From the NCBI GenBank assembly GCA_902805985.1, contig CADCUW010000600.1:1-22784 (forward strand): a DNA stretch of 22,784 nt. Reading direction: 5' to 3'. The notes beneath the pieces were generated by a model. It did not search any database, was not told the origin of the DNA, and worked only from the letters and a program-made list of their open reading frames with translations. Each line of letters opens with the position of its first letter. The first letter of the stretch is position 1. Both the position numbers and the translations under genes were made by a program. This stretch comes from an uncultured Rubrobacteraceae bacterium (GTDB lineage Bacteria; Actinomycetota; Rubrobacteria; Rubrobacterales; Rubrobacteraceae). Positions 1-8,489 of the stretch are shown here, one piece after another.

Positions 1-553
1 CCCTGAGCGTCACGCGCAGGTCGAGCACGCCCTTGGCCTGCGTGCCGATGTGGAAGTCCGTCGGCTCGCCGGTGATCAGGAAATCCCCGACGTGGCCCTG
101 TCCAATAAGGACCTCGGCCCCGTTGGGCCCACCGTGCTCCTGCTCCTCGTCCGGCACGATGAGAAGCTCGACCGTCGCCTCGCAGCCAAGGGCCCTGAGG
201 TCCTCGACCGCGTACATCATGGCGGCCAGAGCGCCCTTCATGTCGTAGACGCCGCGGCCGTAGAGCTCGTCCCGCTCCTCGCGGGCCTCGAACTGCCCCT
301 CATCGCCAGGGACGACGTCAACGTGGCCGTGGAGCAGTATCCTCGGCTCCCCGGAGCCTACCCGCACTACGAGGGAGGTCAACTCGCCCTGGGAGCCGGC
401 ACCGCCGTAGCGCGTCGTCTCCAGGCCACGGGCCCCGAACCACCCGTTGATAAAGTCCATCGCCGACTGGGCGACGCCAGGCGTGTACGAGCGGTAGCGC
501 ACGAGCTGGCGGGTAAGCGCGAGCACCTCCGTCTTGTTCTCGACTACCGCCAG
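1..553 (-). CDS. M20 family metallopeptidase (ArgE/DapE/CPG2-like deacylase), N-terminal part, cut by window edge
   Basis: The minus strand encodes about 184 residues of a zinc-dependent M20 amidohydrolase, a family that cleaves N-acyl amino acids or peptides in the cytoplasm. Visible landmarks in order are HGHVDVVPGD (metal-binding His and Asp), YGRGVYDMKG (bridging-metal Asp) and PDEEQEHGG (catalytic Glu pair), then TGEPTDFHIGTQAKG leading into the dimerisation domain. The 3' end runs off the window. The start is unusual. The frame is open back to a TGA at about 601-599, but the only codon with a good ribosome site is CTG at 553-551, preceded by GGAGG (564-560) at 6 bases. Removing one G from the GGG at 558-556 would instead join the frame to an upstream GTG or TTG. 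The substrate cannot be assigned from this fragment. Confidence 0.88.
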   Translation of the reverse strand, partial: MAVVENKTEVLALTRQLVRYRSYTPGVAQSAMDFINGWFGARGLETTRYGGAGSQGELTSLVVRVGSGEPRILLHGHVDVVPGDEGQFEAREERDELYGRGVYDMKGALAAMMYAVEDLRALGCEATVELLIVPDEEQEHGGPNGAEVLIGQGHVGDFLITGEPTDFHIGTQAKGVLDLRVTLR

Positions 554-593
554 ATCCCGCCTCCAAAAAGCCTCGCCGGTTGACCACGAGAGT

Positions 594-839
594 CTACTTC
601 ATGGCACGCTGGCTCTGCCAGCTTTCGGCACGCTTCTCCTCCGCTTTAAGCTTCAGGCCCCTCGTACCGGCTCCGAGACGTGCCAGGAACCTCTCAAGAG
701 CGCACCAGAGCCGGATGCTCAGCCATGCGCCCGAGGCGACACCCCAGGCTCGGCCGAGCATACCGCGACGTATGGCCGCAGCGAGGCCTGGCAGAGACGG
801 AGGGCTTCTCCTCCGTCGGCGCCCGCCAAACATGCGCAC
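594..839 (-). CDS. Possible small basic hypothetical protein
   Basis: This 81-residue ORF lies between the SDR terminator palindrome and the M20 gene. It ends at TAG 596-594, about 40 bases before the M20 start. The product has an Arg-rich N-terminus, a moderately hydrophobic middle (about residues 26-50, with two Trp) and a charged C-terminus (KLKAEEKRAES). No Shine-Dalgarno site is visible before ATG 839. A shorter form could start at ATG 761, which also lacks one. I do not recognise the family. It could be a real membrane-associated small protein or a chance ORF in GC-rich DNA. Confidence 0.3.
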   Translation of the reverse strand: MRMFGGRRRRRSPPSLPGLAAAIRRGMLGRAWGVASGAWLSIRLWCALERFLARLGAGTRGLKLKAEEKRAESWQSQRAMK

Positions 840-856
840 GGGAAAGCCGCGCGCGG

Positions 857-892
857 CGATTGGGGCGAACCTCGCGAGGTTCGCCCCAATCG
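857..892. terminator. 36-bp perfect palindrome, probable terminator of the SDR gene
   Basis: A perfect 36-base palindrome with its centre at CTCGCGAG starts 5 bases after the TGA stop of the minus-strand SDR gene (stop 899-897). In RNA it would form a stem of up to about 15-16 bp. No T-run follows on either strand, so it is either a non-canonical intrinsic terminator, a bidirectional end barrier or a protein-binding site. Confidence 0.55.
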
Positions 893-896
893 GTGG

Positions 897-1685
897 TCAG
901 ACGGCCTTGGATACCCCCGCGTCGATAACCCAGTTCGCGCCGTGCACGCTCGACGCGAGTGGTGACGCCAGGTAGACGATGGCGTCCGCTATCTCTTCGG
1001 GCTCGATGAAACGGCCGGTCAGCATGCCCATCTGCGCCGGCATCGCCTTGATCATCTGTCCCTGGCTCACGCCCATGGCGGCGGCCACGTCGGCCCCGAA
1101 GCTCTGTTCCCCCTCCCAGAGGGCGGTGCGGGTGGCGGAGGGGCTTATGGTGTTGACCCGCACCCCCTGGGGTCCGAACTCCTCAGAGATCCCCTTGCCG
1201 AAGGCGTTCAGCGCTGCTTTCGCGGCGCCGTACGCCAACGGCGCGGTAGCCGGGCGGAGGGCTGAGTCGGACGAGACGTTGATGATCGCCCCGCGTGCCC
1301 GGAGGAGCGCCGGCAGGGCGGCCCGGGTTGTCCGCACCGCCGCGAAGAGGTTGAGCCCGAAGGTGCTCTGCCACGAGGCTTCATCCACGTCGAGGAAGCC
1401 GGCTCCGGGCGGTCCCGAGTCCCCGCCGCCAACGTTGTTGACCAGCACGTCGAGGGTGCCACCGAGCCGTGCGAGGGCTTCGGACACGACGCGGGACGGA
1501 GCGTCGGGCGCCGAAAGGTCCGCGGTGACGGTGTACGCGCCGGTCTCCGCGAGCTCCGGCGTCACGGTTCGCGACGCGCCAACGACCGTCACCCCTTCAC
1601 CCATCAGCGCACGAACCGTCGCCAAACCCATGCCTTTGCTCGCGCCGGTGACGATCGCGGTCTTGCCTTCCAGTTCCAGGTTCAT
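897..1685 (-). CDS. SDR family NAD(P)-dependent oxidoreductase
   Basis: This 262-residue classical short-chain dehydrogenase/reductase has a Rossmann fold. The cofactor glycine motif TGASKGMG is at residues 13-20, the NNVGG stabilising motif is near 83-87, the catalytic Ser is about 139 (NVSSDSA) and YGAAK places the catalytic Tyr and Lys at 152 and 156. The C-terminal segment (GANWVIDAGVSKAV) is typical of the fold. The family reduces carbonyls or oxidises alcohols; the substrate cannot be read from sequence. The ATG at 1685 is preceded by AAGGAG at 6 bases. A degraded gene remnant lies directly upstream on the same strand, and a TetR regulator is divergent beyond it, so the SDR was probably the second gene of a TetR-controlled operon. 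A 36-bp palindrome follows the stop. Confidence 0.93.
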   Translation of the reverse strand: MNLELEGKTAIVTGASKGMGLATVRALMGEGVTVVGASRTVTPELAETGAYTVTADLSAPDAPSRVVSEALARLGGTLDVLVNNVGGGDSGPPGAGFLDVDEASWQSTFGLNLFAAVRTTRAALPALLRARGAIINVSSDSALRPATAPLAYGAAKAALNAFGKGISEEFGPQGVRVNTISPSATRTALWEGEQSFGADVAAAMGVSQGQMIKAMPAQMGMLTGRFIEPEEIADAIVYLASPLASSVHGANWVIDAGVSKAV

Positions 1686-1736
1686 AGTTGACTCCTTCCG
1701 GTTGCGGTAGTACGTGGATTCTGCTGATGCTTCAGC

Positions 1737-1870
1737 TCATCTCGGTGTCGACGAGTCGCCGAACGGCAGCGGCTGCACCACGGACGTGCGGTCTTCGAGC
1801 AGGACCGAGATGGCTCGACGTCTTTGTCTTGCAGGGTGGCGATGAACCGCTCTACCTCCTACGTGCTCAT
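1737..1870 (-). pseudogene. Degraded remnant of a small gene, possibly SnoaL/NTF2-like
   Basis: On the minus strand, upstream of the SDR gene, an ATG at 1870-1868 opens as MST, then a TAG at 1861-1859, then in the same frame EVERFIATLQDKDVEP. After that the frame loses protein-like character and another frame reads SVLLEDRTSVVQPLPFG before a stop. The opening resembles the usual N-terminus of small SnoaL-like/NTF2-fold proteins found beside SDR genes, which run to about 120-140 residues. Here little more than 40 codons remain, with a nonsense codon and a frame change. The decay is visible in the sequence; the family assignment is inference from memory. Confidence 0.4.
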
Positions 1871-1928
1871 GTTCGTCCTCCTCGTCGTCGCCTCGGCACC
1901 ACCACGGCGCCTGGCTCAAAATGTCTCG

Positions 1929-1986
1929 TGTACATCTTCACAGTGAACACTGTACACCTAGCATCGGGGGGATGTCAAGGTGTACA
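1929..1986. promoter_or_regulatory. Cluster of three TGTACA palindromes, probable TetR operator region
   Basis: Upstream of the TetR gene start at 1996, TGTACA occurs at 1929-1934, 1951-1956 and 1981-1986. The last two lie in 10-base arms, ACTGTACACC and GGTGTACACT, that are inverted repeats with one mismatch, separated by about 22 bases. The latter contains the perfect palindrome GTGTACAC. The site lies between divergent transcription units, as expected for autoregulation by the TetR protein together with control of the SDR side. The DNA partner is inferred. Confidence 0.55.
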
Positions 1987-1995
1987 CTATCCAGC

Positions 1996-2553
1996 ATGCC
2001 GTATCCCTCGAAGACGAGTCCCCGGGAGATCCTGGACGAGGCGATGGCCCAGGTCGAGCGCGGCGGCGCCAGTCGGCTCTCCGTGCGCGCCGTGGCCGCC
2101 GCGCTCGGCCTCGCCCCGAACGCGCTCTACCGCTACTACGCCGACCGCGACGCCCTGCTCGCCGCCGTCGCCGACGAAGGGGCGCGTCTGCTCCTGGCCG
2201 CGGTCGAGGACGCCGCGCGCGGGCGGGAGGGCGCCGACGCCGTCCGCTCGCTCGCGGCGGCCTACCTCGGCTTCGCCCGGACGCGCCCGGCGCTCTACGC
2301 CACCGTCATGGCCCAGCACGACTTTCCCGCGGGCTCCCGCCCCGCGGTCGAAGACCTCTGGGACTTCGCGACCGGCCTACTCGGAACCTTGGCAGGCGAG
2401 GGGGCCGCCGATGAGGCAACCGTCGCCGTCTGGGGCCTGCTCCACGGCGCCGCCGGGCTGGATCAGGCGGGGTTGTTCGGCGGGAGGAAGCCGGGAGGAG
2501 GCGGGGTCGCTTTTGGCCTGGAGGCGTTGCTGAAGGGGATGGCGCGCTCCTGA
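1996..2553 (+). CDS. TetR family transcriptional regulator
   Basis: This is a 185-residue one-component repressor. The N-terminal helix-turn-helix covers about residues 12-55, with LSVRAVAAALGLAPNALYRY as the HTH core and a Tyr-rich recognition helix. The rest is a helical ligand and dimer domain resembling TetR_C/WHG types (TRPALYATVMAQHDFPAG). I chose ATG 1996 (MPYPSK) over the upstream ATG at 1921, because the earlier start would place the TGTACA operator cluster inside the coding region. The gene is divergent from the SDR dehydrogenase and its upstream remnant, so it probably represses both that unit and itself. The effector is unknown. Confidence 0.88.
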   Translation: MPYPSKTSPREILDEAMAQVERGGASRLSVRAVAAALGLAPNALYRYYADRDALLAAVADEGARLLLAAVEDAARGREGADAVRSLAAAYLGFARTRPALYATVMAQHDFPAGSRPAVEDLWDFATGLLGTLAGEGAADEATVAVWGLLHGAAGLDQAGLFGGRKPGGGGVAFGLEALLKGMARS

Positions 2554-2979
2554 GCGATCCGTCCGCACCATGCCGACGGTCTCAGGCCCATTGCCGCCCG
2601 CTACGGAAGACCTCCGTCGGCGGGAGAGAGCGAAGACGAACCAGACCTGCACGCGATGTGTGCGACCTATATCCGGAGTAAAACTGGCAGGAAAATGCCT
2701 ACCGAATGCGCGCTCCGCGACCCGAGAACGGCTTGGGAATAGGCTCGGACGAAGGCACCCGGCAGGCTGGAACATTAACCAGGCCACGCCGGGGTGCCGC
2801 CACACTGACAGAACTCCGGTGAGCGCCCGCACGCGGCCGCCGATCCGCTCGAACCGGTGGCGAAAGGCGTTGCGGCATGTTATCGGCACGGTTTCGGGTG
2901 CGATCCGCGAGGCGCCATGTCCTCGCAAGTCCCGGCGTCTCGCGCCGGTCCCCGAGGCGCTGCCGTCCGTCAGAAGGGT
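2554..2979. other. 426-base convergent intergenic region
   Basis: This gap lies between the ends of the TetR gene (plus) and the HxlR gene (minus). The ORFs crossing it are not protein-like and overlap real genes. An 8-base inverted repeat, GCCGACGG at 2572-2579 and CCGTCGGC at 2614-2621, sits just after the TetR stop and could be part of a terminator, though the loop is long and no T-run follows. I see no tRNA, CRISPR or recognisable mobile element. Confidence 0.5.
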
Positions 2980-3354
2980 TCAGCCGATGGTGCGCCTGTC
3001 GTATTCGCGCTGCGCCAGCTCGACGTCGGTCAGGTGGTCGATGGCCCACGCGTGGAGTGCCGCGAAGGGTCCCTCCAAGGTACGGCCGAGCGGCGTGATT
3101 TCGTACTCGACCGCGACCGGAGAGGCGCCCATGACGCGCCGCGAGACGATGCCGTCGCGCTCCAATCTCCTCAGGCACTCGGTAAGCGCCTTCGGTGTGA
3201 CACCGTCCAGGCGCCGCTTGAGCACGTTGAAGCGCAGCGGTGCATCGCACAGCGCGGCGAGGACCAGCACGGACCACTTGTCTGCGATCTGGTCGAGCAG
3301 GAGCCGGCTTGGGTAGTCTTCCAACCTGAGAACCTGTTCTTCGACCTTCGACAT
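2980..3354 (-). CDS. HxlR family winged-helix transcriptional regulator
   Basis: This 124-residue protein has full HxlR/DUF24 domain length. Residues 18-110 form the winged helix, with the hallmark segments LLLDQIADKWSVLVLAALCD, RFNVLKRRLDGVTPKALTEC and LRRLERDGIVSRRV. HxlR proteins bind DNA as dimers, often sense electrophiles or redox state, and commonly control adjacent oxidoreductases. Two Cys are visible (about residues 36 and 60), but not the N-terminal Cys known in YodB-type sensors, so the signal is uncertain. ATG 3354 has GGAGG 8 bases upstream. The gene is divergent from an NmrA-like NAD(P)-binding protein across a 161-base region that contains palindromes. Confidence 0.93.
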   Translation of the reverse strand: MSKVEEQVLRLEDYPSRLLLDQIADKWSVLVLAALCDAPLRFNVLKRRLDGVTPKALTECLRRLERDGIVSRRVMGASPVAVEYEITPLGRTLEGPFAALHAWAIDHLTDVELAQREYDRRTIG

Positions 3355-3370
3355 ACCAGTTTCCTCCCCG

Positions 3371-3420
3371 CTACCAGGTAGCCATCAGGTGCCTAGACGT
3401 CCCAGGTATACACCATATAC
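3371..3420. promoter_or_regulatory. Palindromic sites between HxlR and NmrA-like genes
   Basis: Two inverted repeats lie in the divergent intergenic region: CTACCAGGTAG (3371-3381, perfect 5-base arms) and GTATACACCATATAC (3406-3420, 5-base arms around CACCA). The second resembles the AT-rich dyads bound by HxlR/YodB-type regulators. They are likely operators for the flanking HxlR regulator. No convincing -35/-10 pair was found for either gene. Confidence 0.45.
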
Positions 3421-3515
3421 TGCCCCGGTAACGTCCCCCACTGTGGCGCGAGGGTAATGCGGAAGATAACAAGACATATGACGCGGGGAGTATGCTGCCC
3501 AGAAGGAGGGATCCG

Positions 3516-4415
3516 GTGAGCGGTAACACGATACTGGTGCTCGGTGCCACCGGACAGCAGGGGGGGTCGGTCGCCGCGGCGCTGAACGGCGGTGGCTGGC
3601 ACGTCCGGGCGCTCGTGCGCGACCTTTACAGCCCCAAGGCTAGGACGTTGTCGGCTGCAGGCATCAAGACGGTACGGGGAGATCTCGCCGATACCGCCTC
3701 CGTGCGTGCCGCGGTGGCCGGCGCGTACGGGGTCTTCAGCGTCCAGCCAAGTTCGGGCCAGGTCGGGCGCGGCGTCAGCGACGCCGACGAGGTGCGGTTC
3801 GGTCGTGCGGTGGCGGACACCGCGGAGGAGGCGGGCGTCGAACACCTCGTCTACTCCTCGGCCAGCGCGGCGGGCTCGAATACGGGGGTCGGCCACTTCG
3901 ACAGCAAAACGAAGGTGGAGGACCACGTCCGCGGCCTCGCGACGATGGACAGCACGATAATCAGGCCGAGCACATTCATGGAAATCCTGCTGGCGCCCGA
4001 CTTCGGCCTCGCGCGGGGCACGCTCACCTTTTTCATGAGACCGTGCCGGGCCATGCAGTTCGTCGCCGTCCAGGACATAGGCAAGATCGTCTCCGCGGTC
4101 TTCGCCGACCGGGCCGCCTACCGCGGCCGTACCTTCGAGATCGCGGGCGACAGCGTCACCGGCGACGAGCTCGCCGCGAAGTTCGGTCGCGCGGCAGATC
4201 GGCCCGTCTCCTACCGGCGCTTCCCGGAGGCGGTCCTCAACGGCAACGACCTCCTCCGACGGCTGGCCGGGCTGGTCGACAGAGGCCCCCTGGCCGGCAA
4301 CGCGGACATCGACGGCCTGCGCAAAAGGCATCCCGGCCTGCTGGACTTCGACGCCTGGCTGCGGGGCCCCGGGCAGACGGCGGTGGAAACGCTGTTCGGA
4401 GACGGCGGCAAGTAA
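3516..4415 (+). CDS. NmrA-like / atypical SDR NAD(P)-binding protein
   Basis: This 299-residue protein has a Rossmann fold opening with ILVLGATGQQG (about residues 6-16), the glycine motif of NmrA/HSCARG-type atypical SDRs. It continues with HVRALVRD after the second strand, VEHLVYSSAS in the middle, and FDSKTKVEDHVR, where a Lys stands in place of the usual YxxxK. The later segment TIIRPSTFMEILL followed by FVAVQDIGKIV is typical of the family. These proteins bind NAD(P) and act as redox sensors or quinone/isoflavone-type reductases; the reaction cannot be told here. GTG 3516 was chosen because GGAGG (3505-3509) is 6 bases upstream. The longer ATG 3492 lacks such a site. It is divergent from HxlR and probably its target. 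Confidence 0.9.
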   Translation: MSGNTILVLGATGQQGGSVAAALNGGGWHVRALVRDLYSPKARTLSAAGIKTVRGDLADTASVRAAVAGAYGVFSVQPSSGQVGRGVSDADEVRFGRAVADTAEEAGVEHLVYSSASAAGSNTGVGHFDSKTKVEDHVRGLATMDSTIIRPSTFMEILLAPDFGLARGTLTFFMRPCRAMQFVAVQDIGKIVSAVFADRAAYRGRTFEIAGDSVTGDELAAKFGRAADRPVSYRRFPEAVLNGNDLLRRLAGLVDRGPLAGNADIDGLRKRHPGLLDFDAWLRGPGQTAVETLFGDGGK

Positions 4416-4517
4416 ACCGCAAGGAAGATCGGCTGTTGTGACGGTCCGCACCAGTCCGCTGAGGCACCCGTCCGCCGATCTCGCGACTCCCCGACGTGGC
4501 ACGGTTCGCGTCCTAGT

Positions 4518-4537
4518 CCGGCGCCGGCCGTCTTTTT
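4518..4537 (+). terminator. Weak candidate terminator: GC palindrome followed by T5
   Basis: The palindrome CCGGCGCCGG (4518-4527) is followed within 6 bases by TTTTT (4533-4537), about 100 bases after the NmrA-like gene stop. The palindrome has no unpaired loop, so the fold in RNA is uncertain. Confidence 0.28.
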
Positions 4538-4861
4538 GCGTCAAGCCACCTCCACCCTTGCGCCGCAGATATTAGTAATCGGTCTGGATCGAACGTCGAG
4601 CGGCCTGATCCTCTCGTGCTCCCTATGCTCCCCCCAGACGTAGAGGAGCCTTAGCCGCTCTCAGGCTTCGGTCGGATCTGCGCGCCACCTCCACCGCTTC
4701 CCAATGCCTGCCCCCTCCAGCGAGCGATGTATGGACAGGAAAGAATGCCACGTCCGGGCTTTTCCCCCGACCGCGGCGGTTTCAGAGTTCACGTCGTTTC
4801 TGTCGGGTCTCGCTGTAATCCTACGTTGCGCTATCTCTGGCCCAGGTGGCGACACTACATC

Positions 4862-4890
4862 AAGAAAGCCGAAAGCGGCCGACAGGCCGC
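4862..4890 (-). terminator. Probable intrinsic terminator of murA
   Basis: On the minus strand, about 20 bases after the murA stop, GCGGCC-TGTC-GGCCGC (4890-4875) forms a 6-bp GC stem with a 4-base loop. It is followed by the T-rich tract TTTCGGCTTTCTT. Confidence 0.55.
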
Positions 4891-4910
4891 GTGCTGATAG
4901 GCGGAGTCCG

Positions 4911-6218
4911 CTAGGGCGCAGCGTGCTGCGACGACCGAAGGGAGGAGTCCGCTTCAAAAGCAATGGTGGCGCCGAGGTTCGTGAGCTTCTCTTCAAAGAG
5001 CTCGTAGCCGCGCAGGATGTGCTTCGCGCCCTCGACGGCGGTCGTCCCCTCCGCGACGAGGCCGGCCATCACGAGGGCGGCGCCGCCGCGCAGGTCGGGG
5101 GACTGCACGATCGTCCCCTCCAGCCGGCGCGGGCCTCGCACCAACGCGCGGTGGCCGCCGAAGAGGTCTATGCCCGCGTCCATGCGGTTGAGTTCCTCTG
5201 CCACCTGGAGGCGGTTCTCATAGACGTTCTCCGTGATGATCGAGGCCCCCGAGACCTGGGTTAGGAGCACGAGCATCTGCGCCTGAAGGTCCGTGGCGAA
5301 ACCGGGGAAGGGCAGCGTCGAGACGTCGACGCCGGTGAGCGAGACCGGGTCTCCGACCCGCGCCCGGATGCCGGGAGAGCCCGGATAGGTCTCGATCTCG
5401 ACCCCCATCCCGCGCATCTTGTCGAGCTCCATCTTGAGGTGCTCCGGCAGGGCGTTCCTGACGAGCACGTCCCCGCCGGTCGCGGCGGCGGCCATCAGGA
5501 AGGTGCCGGCCTCGATGCGGTCGGGCATCACCATCCACTCGATGGCCTCGAGCTCGTCCACGCCCTCGACGACGATGCGGCCCGTCCCGGCGCCCATCAC
5601 GCTCGCCCCCATCGCGTTCAGCATGTCGGCGATGGCGACGATCTCGGGCTCTCTCGCCGCGTTCTCGATGATCGTGACGCCTTCGGCCAGGACGGAGGCC
5701 ATCATGACGTTCTCCGTGGCGCCCACGCTCGGGTACTCGAAGATGATCTCCGTGCCCTTCAAACCATTAGGCGCCGTCGCCTTGATAAAACCGTGGTCGA
5801 GCTCGATGTCGGCGCCAAGCCTTCTCAGCCCATCCACGTGAAAGTTGAACTTCCGGAGCCCCAGGTTGCACCCGCCGGGCGCCGAGACCTCGGCCTCCCC
5901 GAACCTGGCTACCAGCGGCCCGAGGACGACGAGGCTCGCCCGCATCTGGCGTACGAGCTCGTAGGGCGCCGTGTAGGAGTCGACCCCGGAGGCGTCTATC
6001 TCCAGCGTGTGCCCTGAGAACGAGGTCTTCACCCCGAGCTCGTCGAGCAGCGAGATCATGGTCCAGATGTCCTTGATGCGCGGGACGCCGTGCAGGACGG
6101 TCTTGCCGGGCGCCAGGAGTGCTGCGGCGACGAACTTCAGGGCCGCGTTCTTGGCCCCGGAGACCTCGACCTCACCCTCCAGCCGCGCCCCGCCCTCGAC
6201 GTAAAACCTCTCGGACAC
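4911..6218 (-). CDS. murA: UDP-N-acetylglucosamine 1-carboxyvinyltransferase (MurA)
   Basis: MurA catalyses the first committed step of peptidoglycan synthesis, transferring enolpyruvate from PEP to UDP-GlcNAc in the cytosol. The 435-residue length is typical. Visible signatures are GAKNAAL (Lys 23, substrate binding), the Arg-containing VRQMRASLVVLGP, and APGGCNLG with the catalytic Cys at 117. That is the normal fosfomycin-target Cys, not the Asp seen in mycobacteria. FATDLQAQM follows in the second lobe, then the closing RGYELFEEKLTNLGA. Start GTG 6218 follows a GAGGGGGG site. The last 15 or so residues (SSLRSSQHAAP) are a short non-conserved tail. It lies 130 bases after atpC on the same strand, a neighbourhood common in Gram-positive bacteria. 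It may be read from atp transcripts or its own promoter. Confidence 0.97.
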   Translation of the reverse strand: MSERFYVEGGARLEGEVEVSGAKNAALKFVAAALLAPGKTVLHGVPRIKDIWTMISLLDELGVKTSFSGHTLEIDASGVDSYTAPYELVRQMRASLVVLGPLVARFGEAEVSAPGGCNLGLRKFNFHVDGLRRLGADIELDHGFIKATAPNGLKGTEIIFEYPSVGATENVMMASVLAEGVTIIENAAREPEIVAIADMLNAMGASVMGAGTGRIVVEGVDELEAIEWMVMPDRIEAGTFLMAAAATGGDVLVRNALPEHLKMELDKMRGMGVEIETYPGSPGIRARVGDPVSLTGVDVSTLPFPGFATDLQAQMLVLLTQVSGASIITENVYENRLQVAEELNRMDAGIDLFGGHRALVRGPRRLEGTIVQSPDLRGGAALVMAGLVAEGTTAVEGAKHILRGYELFEEKLTNLGATIAFEADSSLRSSQHAAP

Positions 6219-6330
6219 TAATCCCCCCTCGGTGTCTTACAAAAATGTTGCCCGTCTAAACGTGCTCTCAGGTACATACAATGCCCGGCAAATGTCACAA
6301 AGCGGTTACAACGGCGTTAAGGCTCTTTAG

Positions 6331-6351
6331 AAGATCCCCGAAGGGTTCCTA
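6331..6351 (-). terminator. Weak hairpin at the end of the atp operon
   Basis: The atpC stop is embedded in a hairpin: AGGA-A-CCC, a TTCG loop, then GGG-A-TCTT, with one A-A mismatch. It is followed by CTAAAGAG rather than a T-run. It could attenuate read-through into murA rather than end transcription fully. Confidence 0.3.
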
Positions 6352-6803
6352 GCCCTGCCCGTAACTGCCGGCCACACGCAGGAGGTTCTCCCCCATCCTG
6401 CGCTTACGGTCGATCTCGGCCCTCTTCCTTTCGCTGTCCTCGTCGTCTTCGGAGACTTCGGAGAGCTCGCGCTCGGCCTCCTCGACCTGGTTGACGGCCG
6501 CGTCGGTGTCGATCTCGTCCGCCGCGACGGCCTCTTCTACGAGGATCTGGACCAGGTTCTCGGCCACCTTGAAGAAGCCGTCGGAGGTGGCGAAGACGTG
6601 CAGCTCCTCGCCCTCCCTCACCCGGACGTCCCCGACCTCGGCGGAGGAGACGAGCGGGGCGTGGTCTACCATCACCCCGATGTCACCGTCCGCTATGCGG
6701 GCCATGACGAGGTTGGCCTCCCCGTCGTAGACCAACTTCTCGGGCGTGATGATCCGGCAGAAGAGTACCCGGCCCCCGTCCCCCTGCTGGCGGTCCTCAG
6801 CCA

Positions 6804-6804
<1 letters not shown>
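6349..6804 (-). CDS. atpC: F-type ATP synthase epsilon subunit
   Basis: This is the central-stalk epsilon subunit, which couples gamma to the c-ring and can inhibit ATP hydrolysis. Residues about 12-98 form the N-terminal beta-sandwich (CRIITPEKLVYDGEANLVMARIADGDIGVMVDHAPLVS is the recognisable stretch, in pieces). Residues about 99-151 form the helical C-terminal part. At 151 residues it is slightly longer than the usual 130-140. The extra length is an acidic insertion in the C-terminal helices (SEVSEDDEDSERKR). GTG 6804 overlaps the atpD TAG by one base (TAGTG), so translation is coupled. It is the last gene of the operon. Confidence 0.96.

Positions 6805-8489
<1,685 letters not shown>

Larger units (their letters stand above)
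4416..4910. other. 495-base convergent intergenic region
   Basis: This gap separates the end of the NmrA-like gene (plus) from the end of murA (minus). No credible coding region is seen; ORFs here are in unnatural composition or antisense to murA. It contains two candidate terminators, listed separately. A GATCGAAC-containing stretch near 4587 recalls a tRNA T-loop, but its flanks do not pair. Confidence 0.5.

Noticed and set aside
4560..4680. Possible tRNA gene, because of a TTCGATCC-like T-loop on the minus strand
   Set aside because: The flanking bases do not form a T-stem, and no acceptor or anticodon arm could be built.
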